In this document: positions 29,210 through 37,139 of the stretch, piece by piece | Layout of the letters: each line of letters begins with the position of its first letter | How positions within the stretch are numbered: the stretch's first letter is position 1 | Assembly (NCBI RefSeq): GCF_900446215.1 | Contig: NZ_UAQZ01000001.1 | Coordinates: forward strand, 1,736,001 to 1,800,000 | Source of the DNA: Burkholderia cenocepacia | GTDB taxonomy: Bacteria; Pseudomonadota; Gammaproteobacteria; Burkholderiales; Burkholderiaceae | Direction of reading: 5' to 3' | Length of the DNA stretch: 64,000 nucleotides | Program-made: the position numbers and the translations under genes | The notes under the pieces: model-generated | Told to the model about the DNA's origin: nothing | Database searches by the model: none | Seen by the model: the letters and a program-made list of their open reading frames with translations, nothing else

Positions 29210-30085
29210 ATGACACTGACCCAGCTTCGCAGCTTCATTGCCGTCGTCCAGCACGGCGGTTTCACCGCGGCCGCCCGCGCGCTGTCCACCAGCCAGACGA
29301 CGATCACGTCGCAGATCCAGACCCTCGAACATGAACACGGCGTCGAGCTGTTCCACCGCCGCGGCCGGCGCGTCGAGCTGTCGGCGGTCGGGCTCGAATT
29401 CCTGCCGATCGCGCGCCGCATCTGCAGCGACGAGAGCGATGCCGCCGCGCTGCTGCGCGACAGCGGCGCATTGCAGCGCGGCTCGCTGAAGATCGGCGCG
29501 GTCGGCCCGTTTCACGTCACCGAGATGATCGACGCGTATCACAAGCTGCATCCGCACATGCACCTGTCGGTCGCGCTCGGCAATTCGGAAACCGTCTTGC
29601 GCGATCTCGACGAGTACGTGTGCGACGTCGGCGTGGTGGCCCGCGCGTTCGAGGACGCGCGCTACTTCACGCAGCGCTATGCGAGCTTTCCGGTGATCGC
29701 GTTTGTGCGCTCGACGCACCGCTTCGCGACGCGCGACGCGATTACGCTGCACGAACTGGCCGGCGAGCCGCTGCTGATGCGCGAACCGGGCTCGACGACG
29801 CGCCGCGCGCTCGAAGACGCGATGGCGGCGGCCGGCCTGACGCCACGCATCGCGATGGACATCGGCAGCCGCGAGGCGTTGCGCGAGGCCGTCGCGCGCG
29901 GGCTCGGCGTCGGCACGGTATCGAAGGCCGAATACGTGCCCGACGAGCGGCTGCGGCCGCTGCGCATCGACGGCGACCCGGTCGAAACCCATATCCACGT
30001 GTGTTGCCTGAGCGAACGGCGCGGCAGCCGGCTGGTCGCGTCGTTTTTCGATGCGGTCGCGCGGTGCCGGCCGCTCGACACGTGA
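29210..30085 (+). CDS. LysR-family transcriptional regulator
   Basis: 291 residues. HTH LRSFIAVVQHGGFTAAARALSTSQTTITSQIQTLEHEHGVELFHRRGR; effector domain LKIGAVGPFHVTEMIDAYHKLHPHMHLSVALGNSETVLRDLDEYVCDVGVV. This resembles the LysR group that controls organophosphonate or sulfonate genes (PhnR/CysB-like), but that is a weak lead. It is same-strand upstream of an iron alcohol dehydrogenase and an MFS carrier. Confidence 0.88.
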   Translation: MTLTQLRSFIAVVQHGGFTAAARALSTSQTTITSQIQTLEHEHGVELFHRRGRRVELSAVGLEFLPIARRICSDESDAAALLRDSGALQRGSLKIGAVGPFHVTEMIDAYHKLHPHMHLSVALGNSETVLRDLDEYVCDVGVVARAFEDARYFTQRYASFPVIAFVRSTHRFATRDAITLHELAGEPLLMREPGSTTRRALEDAMAAAGLTPRIAMDIGSREALREAVARGLGVGTVSKAEYVPDERLRPLRIDGDPVETHIHVCCLSERRGSRLVASFFDAVARCRPLDT

Positions 30086-30199
30086 CCGCGGGCAACGACG
30101 CACCGGCATGCGGCGGCGATCGATCGAGAAATTCGGTCGATCCATAGTCGATGACCGGGATTTTCGATCATGAGCGCGTCATCGCGGATGCCTAACCTG

Positions 30200-30232
30200 A
30201 TGCTCGTCCCCATTCCATTCAGGTGCGAGCAT
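30200..30232. promoter_or_regulatory. Inverted repeat ATGCTCG-N19-CGAGCAT upstream of the dehydrogenase gene
   Basis: Perfect 7-bp half-sites at 30200-30206 and 30226-30232 in the 249-base gap between the LysR and dehydrogenase genes. Possible regulator site or 5' stem-loop; the long spacer leaves the role open. Nothing else is seen in the gap. Confidence 0.35.
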
Positions 30233-30334
30233 GCATTGCGCGGCAGATCGGTTTTTCGTGTTGGTTCGTCATGCAGAATATCGGGTCGTGAACGGACAAG
30301 TGTGCGATACGCGGCGTCGCCCGGGAGCGGCGGC

Positions 30335-31477
30335 ATGAGCGACTGGCACTTCCACAATCCCGTGCGGATCCGCTTCGGCGTCGACGCGCTCACGGATCTG
30401 AGCGATGCGCTCGGCGGACGCAGCTACGCGATCGTCACGTATCCCGATGCCGTGTTCGCGCGGCTGGCCGACCGTGTCGAAGCGCAGCTCGGGCCGGCGC
30501 TCGCGCGGATCGACTGCGTCGAGGCGAACCCGTCGGTGCCGATGCTGCGACGCGCGTGCGAGCGGCTCGCCGCGCTGCCCGCCAAACCGGACGTGCTGAT
30601 CGCGCTCGGCGGCGGCTCGGTGATCGATTCGGCGAAAGTGCTCGCCGCCGAACACGGCGATTTCGATCGCGTGCTGCGCATCCTGTCCGGCGCCGCGGGT
30701 ACGACGGGCGACGCACCGGTGCGGCCTGCGCTGCCGATCGTCGCGATCCCGACCACGGCCGGCACCGGCAGCGAAGTGACGCGGTGGGCGACCGTCTGGG
30801 ATCCGCACAACGCGCGCAAGCTGTCGCTGTCGCGGCCCGATCTCTTTCCTGAAACGGTGATCGTCGATCCGCGCTTGATGGTCGGCCTGCCGATGCAGCC
30901 GACGCTCGCCAGCGGTCTCGACGCGTTGTCGCACGCGCTCGAAAGCATCTGGAACGTCCATGCGAACCCCGTCACGCGCGGTCTTGCCGTGCAGGCGGCA
31001 CGCGAACTGATGCACGGCCTCGGGCGCGTGAATGCGCACCCCGACGATCTCGACGCGCGCAGCGACATGGCGCTCGGCGCGCTGCGCGCGGGGCTCGCGT
31101 TCTCGAATACGCACACCGCGCTCGCGCACAGCATTTCCTATGCGATCACGCTGACGCGCGGCGTCGCGCACGGCATCGCGTGCTCGTTCTGCCTGCCGGC
31201 CGTGATGCAGGCGGCGCTCGGCGTCGACGCCGCGTGCGACGCCGCGCTGCGCGAGATCTTCGGCGATACGGCGTCCGCCCCCGCGCAGCTCGTCGCATTG
31301 CTCGACGCGCTCGGCGTCGCGAGCCACCCGGCCGCGTACGGGATCGACGCGCCCGAATGGGCGCGCATCGTGGATCACGCATTCGACGGCGCACGTGGGC
31401 GCAACTTCATCGGCACCCGCGCGCGCTTCCCGCATTTCGACTTCAGCCCGGAGCAGCCCGAGCGGGCGCTTCACTGA
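30335..31477 (+). CDS. Iron-containing (type III) alcohol dehydrogenase
   Basis: 380 residues from ATG 30335, preceded by GGGAG. NAD(P)-binding region LIALGGGSVIDSAKVLA and IPTTAGTGSEVTRWATV; metal-site helices GLDALSHALESIW, THTALAHSISYAITLTRGVAHGIACSF, with the His and Asp ligands of Fe-ADHs present. The N-terminus WHFHNPVRIRFG resembles the group annotated as phosphonoacetaldehyde- or sulfoacetaldehyde-reductase-like dehydrogenases, so an aldehyde with an acidic head group is possible. Followed 15 bases later by an MFS gene, probably one operon with the upstream LysR as regulator. Confidence 0.88.
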   Translation: MSDWHFHNPVRIRFGVDALTDLSDALGGRSYAIVTYPDAVFARLADRVEAQLGPALARIDCVEANPSVPMLRRACERLAALPAKPDVLIALGGGSVIDSAKVLAAEHGDFDRVLRILSGAAGTTGDAPVRPALPIVAIPTTAGTGSEVTRWATVWDPHNARKLSLSRPDLFPETVIVDPRLMVGLPMQPTLASGLDALSHALESIWNVHANPVTRGLAVQAARELMHGLGRVNAHPDDLDARSDMALGALRAGLAFSNTHTALAHSISYAITLTRGVAHGIACSFCLPAVMQAALGVDAACDAALREIFGDTASAPAQLVALLDALGVASHPAAYGIDAPEWARIVDHAFDGARGRNFIGTRARFPHFDFSPEQPERALH

Positions 31478-31492
31478 CGAGGAGCCCTCATC

Positions 31493-32938
31493 ATGCAACC
31501 GTCTCATCCGATCGAAACGGACGCGCTCACGCGTCTCGACAACCTGCCGTGGACCCGCTTCCACACGCTGATGCTGGTCGCGCTCGGCGTCGGCTGGGCG
31601 CTCGATTCGTTCGAAACCAACATCATCGGCAGCGTGTTCGGCGTGCTGAAGTCGCACTGGCACCTGAGCGCCGCGCAGGGCTCGCTCGCGGTCAGCATCT
31701 GGGTGTTCGGGATGCTGGTGGGCGCGATCGCGTTCGGCTATCTCGCCGACCGCTACGGCCGCAAGCGCCTGTTCCTCGCGACGCTGCTCTGGTACGCGTG
31801 CTTCAGCGTCGCGACCGTGCTGTCGTGGAACTACGAATCGTTCCTGTTCTTCCGCGCGATGACGGCGCTGGCCGTCGGCGGCGAATATTCGGCGGTGACC
31901 GCGACGATGGGCGAATTCATTCCGACGCGCCATCGCGGCCGGACCGACGCGCTGATCCTGTCGGGTTTTCCGGTCGGCGCGCTGCTGTCGGCGGCCGTGT
32001 CGTATCTGGTGCTGAACCAGTTGCCGCCCGAGTGGGCGTGGCGCGTGGGCTTCGGCCTCGGCACGACGATGGCGCTGGTGTTCTTCTGGATCCGCCGCGT
32101 GATTCCGGAATCGCCGCGCTGGCTGATCCAGCAGGGGCGCGTGGCGGAAGCCGAAGCGATCGTCGAGCAGATCGTCGCGAGCGTGGCGCGCGCGCCGAGC
32201 GCGCAGGCCGACCGCGCGCCATTGACGAAGCGCTACACGCCGACCCGCTTCGCGCACCAGGCGCCCGCGTTCTGGCGCAACGTCGGCGAACTGTTCGGCG
32301 CGTATCGCGCGCGCTGCGCGCTGGCCGGCGCGCTGAACTTCTCGCAGGCGGCCGTCGTGTACGGCGTGCTGTCGCTGATGGCGCTCGTGCTGCTGCCGTA
32401 CCTGAAGGTGGCGTCGACGGACATGCCGATCTACTACATGATCGGCAACGCCGCGGCGCTCGCGGGCGGCATCGTCGCGGCGTTCCTGGTCGAGGCCTGG
32501 GGCCGGCGCGCGTCGTTGTTCGCGAGCTATACGTTCACCGTCGCGGCGATCGTCTTCATCTATGCGATGCACGCATTGCCCGGCATGGTGTTCGGCTACT
32601 GCCTGATCCAGTTCGGCGTCACGTGGGCGTACATCTCGGGCTATGTGGTGTCGTCCGAAATCCTGCCGACGCGGATTCGCGCGACGGGGCTCGGCGTGTC
32701 GGTCGCGATCGGCCGGCTCGGCGCGGTGATCGCGCCGCTGATGCTGACGAATGTTTACGCAATGTCGGGCTCGCCGTCGGCCGCGCTGGTCGTGCTGCTG
32801 GTGCTTGCGCTGCCGGGACCGCTCGCGGCCGGCCTGTGGTGGCTCAACGGGCGCGAGACGCGGCGGATTTCGCTGGAAGCGTGCAGCGCCGAGGGGGACG
32901 CGCAGCCGGCGGTGGACGCCGCGCCGCGCGCGGCGTGA
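31493..32938 (+). CDS. MFS transporter (sugar/organic acid type)
   Basis: 481 residues, 12 TM. Motifs of the sugar-porter/synaptic vesicle 2-like group: YLADRYGRKRLFLATLL after TM2, RAMTALAVGGEYSAVTATMGEFIPTRHRGR at TM4-5, VIPESPRWLIQQGR after TM6, and EILPTRIRATGLG near TM11. Ends 19 bases from the convergent flavoprotein gene. Probably imports the substrate whose aldehyde form is handled by the preceding dehydrogenase (inference). Confidence 0.87.
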   Translation: MQPSHPIETDALTRLDNLPWTRFHTLMLVALGVGWALDSFETNIIGSVFGVLKSHWHLSAAQGSLAVSIWVFGMLVGAIAFGYLADRYGRKRLFLATLLWYACFSVATVLSWNYESFLFFRAMTALAVGGEYSAVTATMGEFIPTRHRGRTDALILSGFPVGALLSAAVSYLVLNQLPPEWAWRVGFGLGTTMALVFFWIRRVIPESPRWLIQQGRVAEAEAIVEQIVASVARAPSAQADRAPLTKRYTPTRFAHQAPAFWRNVGELFGAYRARCALAGALNFSQAAVVYGVLSLMALVLLPYLKVASTDMPIYYMIGNAAALAGGIVAAFLVEAWGRRASLFASYTFTVAAIVFIYAMHALPGMVFGYCLIQFGVTWAYISGYVVSSEILPTRIRATGLGVSVAIGRLGAVIAPLMLTNVYAMSGSPSAALVVLLVLALPGPLAAGLWWLNGRETRRISLEACSAEGDAQPAVDAAPRAA

Positions 32939-32957
32939 CGCCCGGCTGCCCATCCAC

Positions 32958-33872
32958 CTACGCGTCCAGCCCGAAAACCAGCGACCGGTGCGCGCCCACG
33001 CCGGCCGCCACGCCCGATGCCGACGCGAACGTCGCGTTGGTCATCAGGCTCGACGCGTCGCCGGCCGCATATACGCCGGCGACGCTCGTCCGCTTCCACG
33101 TGTCGACGCGAATCGCGGTGCCGAGCGGCCCGTCGTCGAACGCGCAGCCGAGCTGCTGCGCGAGGTCGCTCGCCATGTCGGTGCGCGCGCCGATGAACAT
33201 TGCGTCGATCGGCACGACCTGACCGTCGGCGAGCCGCAGCGCGTCGATACGCGGCGCAGCGCCGAGGATCTCGACGACCGGCGAGTGCTCGATGCGTACG
33301 CCGCGTGCTGCGAGCAACGCGGCTTCCTCTTCGTTCGCTTCGACCACGCCCTGCGTGAACCAGGTCGTCGGGCCCCAGTCCGGAATCAGGATCGCCTGAT
33401 GGACCGACAGCGGATGCGTGGCGAGCACGCCGAGCCGCTGGCCGCTCACTTCATATCCGTGGCAGTACGGGCAATGCAGCACGCTGATGCCCCAGCGTTC
33501 GGCCAGCCCCGGCAGCGCGGGCAACGCGTCGCGGATGCCGGTCGCGAGAATCAGCCGGTCGGCGCTCGCGCGGCTGCCGTCGCCCAGCGTCACGTGAAAG
33601 CGCCCGTCCGCGTCGCGCTCGGCGGTGCGTGCCTCGCCGTCGATGCGCTGCACGGTCGGATACGCGGCGAGCTGCGCACGCGCTTCCGCGACTATCTGCG
33701 CGGGCGGCTTGCCGTCCTGGCCGAAGAAGCCGTGCGCGTGTTCGGCAAAGCGGTTGCGCGGCCGACCGGCGTCGATCACGAGCACGCGGCGGCGTGCCCG
33801 CGCCAGTTGCATCGCGGCCGACAGCCCGGCGAAGCTGCCGCCGATCACGATCACTTCATGATGGGAATGCAT
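32958..33872 (-). CDS. Thioredoxin-reductase-like NAD(P)/FAD oxidoreductase
   Basis: 304 residues. FAD-binding GGSFAGLSAAMQLARARRRVLVIDAG at the N-terminus, redox-active dithiol HCPYCHGYE in mid-protein (CPYC in place of the CATC of TrxB), NADPH site region near QRLGVLATHP, and the C-terminal FAD motif TSVAGVYAAGDASS. Such enzymes reduce small dithiol substrates or act in redox sensing. It is divergent from an Rrf2-type regulator with a shared inverted-repeat operator, so expression is probably redox- or nitrosative-stress-controlled (inference). Confidence 0.87.
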   Translation of the reverse strand: MHSHHEVIVIGGSFAGLSAAMQLARARRRVLVIDAGRPRNRFAEHAHGFFGQDGKPPAQIVAEARAQLAAYPTVQRIDGEARTAERDADGRFHVTLGDGSRASADRLILATGIRDALPALPGLAERWGISVLHCPYCHGYEVSGQRLGVLATHPLSVHQAILIPDWGPTTWFTQGVVEANEEEAALLAARGVRIEHSPVVEILGAAPRIDALRLADGQVVPIDAMFIGARTDMASDLAQQLGCAFDDGPLGTAIRVDTWKRTSVAGVYAAGDASSLMTNATFASASGVAAGVGAHRSLVFGLDA

Positions 33873-33942
33873 GCATCAACTCCTTTCTGGACCTGCGTGA
33901 ATGATCCACGTGTTCCGCTGGCGGCCAACTCATGAAACACGA

Positions 33943-33983
33943 GAAGTTGCATGATAGGGCGATGGTATCATTCATGCAACTTC
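33943..33983. promoter_or_regulatory. Long inverted repeat operator between flavoprotein and Rrf2 genes
   Basis: GAAGTTGCATG at 33943-33953 and CATGCAACTTC at 33973-33983 form a perfect 11-bp inverted repeat; within it ATGATA (33951-33956) and TATCAT (33966-33971) add a second, slightly offset dyad. It is A/T-rich, lies between divergent promoters, and is a strong candidate Rrf2 site. Confidence 0.7.
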
Positions 33984-34013
33984 AAAAGTTTCGAGAGAAG
34001 GGGAGCCCCGCCC

Positions 34014-34454
34014 GTGAGAACCGACAGCCGTTTGTCGCGCATGCTGCATGCGCTGATCCACATGGACCAGGCCGACGGTCCGCTGACGTCGGAGACGATC
34101 GCGACGATGCTGTGCACGAACCCGGTCGTCGTGCGGCGCCTGCTCGGCGGGTTGCGCGACTGCGGCTACGTGCAGTCGGAGAAGGGGCACGGCGGCGGCT
34201 GGGCGCTGAGCGTCGCGCTCGACGACATCACGCTGCTCGACGTCTATCGCGCGGTGGGCGAGCCGCCGCTGTTTTCCGACCTGGTGCCCGAGGATGCACT
34301 CGAATGCCTGGTCGAACAGGCCGTCAACGCGCACCTGTCGGCGACGCTGAAGGAAGCCGAAGCGTCGCTGCTCGCGCGCTTCGGCGAAGTCACGCTCGGC
34401 ATGCTGTCGCGCGATTTCGAAGCGAAGGCGGCGCGGCTGAGCAAGTCGCGCTGA
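34014..34454 (+). CDS. Rrf2-family transcriptional regulator
   Basis: 146 residues from GTG 34014; GGGGAG lies about 10 bases upstream and earlier frame positions fall inside the operator repeat. HTH region LHALIHMDQADGPLTSETIATMLCTNPVVVRRLLGGLRDCGYVQSEKGHGGGWAL fits Rrf2 (winged helix with the GxxGGxxL wing). The three-cysteine Fe-S cluster set of IscR or NsrR is not clearly present (only scattered Cys), so cluster sensing is doubtful; a thiol switch is possible. Divergent from the flavoprotein gene. Confidence 0.85.
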   Translation: MRTDSRLSRMLHALIHMDQADGPLTSETIATMLCTNPVVVRRLLGGLRDCGYVQSEKGHGGGWALSVALDDITLLDVYRAVGEPPLFSDLVPEDALECLVEQAVNAHLSATLKEAEASLLARFGEVTLGMLSRDFEAKAARLSKSR

Positions 34455-34495
34455 CGCGTCGCAGCATCGCGCTCGATCGCATCTGACGCGCGATC

Positions 34496-34520
34496 CGGCG
34501 CGGCGGAAACCGCCGCGCCG
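34496..34520. terminator. Hairpin after the Rrf2 gene
   Basis: An 11-bp perfect stem (34496-34506 with 34510-34520, core GGCGCGGCGG) around an AAA loop, 41 bases after the stop. No U-tract. The rest of the 250-base gap before the DUF2760 gene shows no gene. Confidence 0.5.
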
Positions 34521-34705
34521 CCATGTTCTGTCCCCCGACTTCTGCCCGGTTCGTCCGCCACAGGGCAAAATACGGGTTTTCCGCACCCGCGAGGGTGCGT
34601 TCGAATCACGCGCCGGGCGGCGCCGGTGCGCATGCCGCACGCCGCCGCCGGGCGCCCAGGCAAGAAACGCTCGCCGTGCTGCGAGCCCACAGGAGTCCAG
34701 ACCCC

Positions 34706-35296
34706 ATGCCCGAATCCAACCTGTCCTTCTTCGGCCGGCTGTCGCTGGCCGTCGGCACGTTCTTCTCCGTGCTCGGCAATCGCGAGTTCGCCGCCGGCGT
34801 GCTGCGCGTGCGCGACGGCGCCCCGGCCCCGGTCGCGCCGGCCCCGACCCCCGCGCCGGCTGCCGCGCCGGTCGCCCCCGCGCCGGTGAAGGCGCCGGCG
34901 CCCGAGCTGCGCGAAGCGAGCCCGCAGGCCGCCCTGCAACTGCTCGGCCTGCTGCAACGCGATGCGCGCTTCATCGATTTCGTCGAGGAAGACATCGCCG
35001 GCTACGCGGACGCCGATATCGGCGCGGCCGCGCGCCTCGTGCACGACGGCTGCCGCGCCGCGCTGCGCGAACACTTCACGATCGTGCCGGTGCGCGACGA
35101 AGCCGAAGGCAGCCGCGTGACGCTGCCCGCCGGCTTCGACGCGACCGCCGTGCGCGTGACGGGCAACGTGGTCGGCTCCGCGCCGTTTACCGGCACCGTC
35201 AGCCATCGCGGCTGGCGCGTGTCCGACGTGCGCCTGCCGAAGCTGACGGGCAGCCACGACGCATCGGTGATCGCACCGGCGGAGGTGGAACTGTGA
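34706..35296 (+). CDS. DUF2760 protein
   Basis: 196 residues from ATG 34706, preceded by AGGAG at 34691. N-terminal hydrophobic segment (LSFFGRLSLAVGTFFSVLG), an Ala/Pro linker (residues 36-68) and the conserved DUF2760 core: AALQLLGLLQRDARFIDFVEEDIAGYADADIGAAARLVHDGCRAAL, then SRVTLPAGFDATAVRVTGNVVG and HRGWRV. Function unknown. Its stop overlaps the next start (GTGA), coupling it to two Hsp70-family genes. In bacteria DUF2760 recurs upstream of such Hsp70 genes, so it is likely a dedicated partner or adaptor (inference). Confidence 0.88.
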   Translation: MPESNLSFFGRLSLAVGTFFSVLGNREFAAGVLRVRDGAPAPVAPAPTPAPAAAPVAPAPVKAPAPELREASPQAALQLLGLLQRDARFIDFVEEDIAGYADADIGAAARLVHDGCRAALREHFTIVPVRDEAEGSRVTLPAGFDATAVRVTGNVVGSAPFTGTVSHRGWRVSDVRLPKLTGSHDASVIAPAEVEL

Positions 35297-37134
35297 GCGA
35301 TCCGCGCTATTCGATCGGTATCGACCTCGGGACGACCCATTGCGCGCTGTCGTACGTCGACAGCAGCACGAGCGACGGCGAAAAGATCGTGCAGCAGGTG
35401 CTGCCGATCGCGCAGCTCACCGCGCCCGGCGCGCTGGAATCGCGCGACCTGCTGCCGTCGTTCCTCTACCTGCCGCATGAAAGCGAGCTGACCCAGGGCG
35501 ACCTGACGCTGCCGTGGACGGCCTCGCGCGCTTTCGCGGTCGGCGAGATGGCGCGCACGCGCGGCGCCGGCACGCCGATCCGCCTCGTGTCGAGCGCGAA
35601 GAGCTGGCTGTGCCATCCGGGCGTCGACCGCCGCGCGGCGATCCTGCCGAGCGATGCACCGCCGGAAGTGGCCCGTGTGTCGCCGCTGGAAAGCTCGATC
35701 CGCTACCTGACGCACCTGCGCGAAGCGTGGGACCACGCGCATCCCGACGCGCCGTTCGCCGACCAGGACGTGACGGTCACGATCCCCGCGTCGTTCGATC
35801 CGGCCGCGCGCGAACTGACGGCGGAAGCCGCGCGTGCCGCCGGTTATTCGCGGATGACGCTGCTGGAAGAGCCGCAAGCGGCGCTGTACAGCTGGATCCA
35901 GAAGAGCGAGGGCGGCTGGCGCAAGCAGGTGCAGGTCGGCGACCTGATCCTGTGCGTCGACGTCGGCGGCGGCACGACCGACCTGTCGCTGATCGCGGTG
36001 GTCGAGCGCGACGGCAATCTCGAACTGCATCGCGTGGCCGTCGGCGAGCACATCCTGCTCGGCGGCGACAACATGGACCTCGCCCTCGCGCACGTGGTCG
36101 CACGCAAGCTCGCGCAGCAGGGCACGCAGGCCGATCCGTGGCAACTGCGCGCGCTGACCTACGCGTGCCGCTCGGCCAAGGAAACGCTGCTGTCCGACCC
36201 GACCACCGATGCGGTGCCGCTCGTCGTGCCGAGCCGCGGCTCGAAGCTGATCGGCGGCTCGATCCGCACGGAACTGACGCGCGCGGAACTCACGCAGACG
36301 ATCCTCGAAGGCTTCTTCCCGCAAGTCGATGCCGCCGCGCGGCCGGTGAGCCGCGCGCGTGTCGGCCTGACGCAGCTCGGCCTGCCGTATGCGCAGGACG
36401 CCGGCATCACGCGCCATCTCGCGGCGTTCCTCGGCCGCCAGGTCGCGGCGCTCGACACGCTCGAAGGCGTGCAGCGCACGCTGCCGCAGGGCGCGACGTT
36501 CCTGCATCCGACCGCCGTGCTGTTCAACGGCGGCGTGTTCAAGTCGACGCTGCTCACGCAGCGCGTGCTCGACACGCTCAACGGCTGGCTCGCCGCCGAA
36601 GGCGCGCCGCCCGCGCGCCTGCTCGAAGGCGCCGATCTCGATCTCGCGGTCGCGCGCGGCGCGGCGTACTACGGCTACGTGAAGCGCGGCCGTGGCGTGC
36701 GCATTCGCGGCGGCACGGCGCGTGCGTACTACGTCGCGATCGAATCGGCGATGCCCGCGGTGCCGGGGCTCGAGCCGCCGGTGCAGGCGCTGTGCGTCGC
36801 GCCGTTCGGGATGGAGGAAGGCTCGGACGCGGCGCTGCCGCCGCAGGAGTTCGGCCTCGTCGTCGGCGAACCGGTGCAGTTCCGCTTCTTCGGCTCGTCG
36901 GTGCGCCGCCAGGATCAGGTCGGCACGCTGCTCGACTACTGGTCGCCGGAAGAGCTGCAGGAGCTGGAGGAAATCCAGGCGACGCTGCCCGCCGAAGGGC
37001 GCACCGTCGGCGAAGTCGTGCCGGTGAAGCTGCACGCGCGCGTGACCGAAGCCGGCACGCTCGAACTCGAGGCGATCCCGAGCGGCACGAACGAGCGCTG
37101 GAAGGTCGAGTTCGACGTGCGCGGCGCCGCCTGA
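35293..37134 (+). CDS. Hsp70-family protein (first of tandem pair)
   Basis: 613 residues from GTG 35293. Actin-like ATPase motifs: GIDLGTTHCALSYVD (phosphate 1), LCVDVGGGTTDLSLI (phosphate 2), TIPASFDPAARELTAEAARAAG (connect 1) and LFNGGVFKS (adenosine). It has a subfamily insertion LVSSAKSWLCHPGVDRRAAILP shared with the next gene. The C-terminal quarter (QFRFFGSSVRRQDQVGTLLDYW and a beta-rich end) replaces the usual substrate-binding domain and there is no lid or EEVD tail. Not DnaK itself; no DnaJ or GrpE gene is nearby. Confidence 0.92.
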   Translation: MSDPRYSIGIDLGTTHCALSYVDSSTSDGEKIVQQVLPIAQLTAPGALESRDLLPSFLYLPHESELTQGDLTLPWTASRAFAVGEMARTRGAGTPIRLVSSAKSWLCHPGVDRRAAILPSDAPPEVARVSPLESSIRYLTHLREAWDHAHPDAPFADQDVTVTIPASFDPAARELTAEAARAAGYSRMTLLEEPQAALYSWIQKSEGGWRKQVQVGDLILCVDVGGGTTDLSLIAVVERDGNLELHRVAVGEHILLGGDNMDLALAHVVARKLAQQGTQADPWQLRALTYACRSAKETLLSDPTTDAVPLVVPSRGSKLIGGSIRTELTRAELTQTILEGFFPQVDAAARPVSRARVGLTQLGLPYAQDAGITRHLAAFLGRQVAALDTLEGVQRTLPQGATFLHPTAVLFNGGVFKSTLLTQRVLDTLNGWLAAEGAPPARLLEGADLDLAVARGAAYYGYVKRGRGVRIRGGTARAYYVAIESAMPAVPGLEPPVQALCVAPFGMEEGSDAALPPQEFGLVVGEPVQFRFFGSSVRRQDQVGTLLDYWSPEELQELEEIQATLPAEGRTVGEVVPVKLHARVTEAGTLELEAIPSGTNERWKVEFDVRGAA

Positions 37135-37139
37135 GCGCG

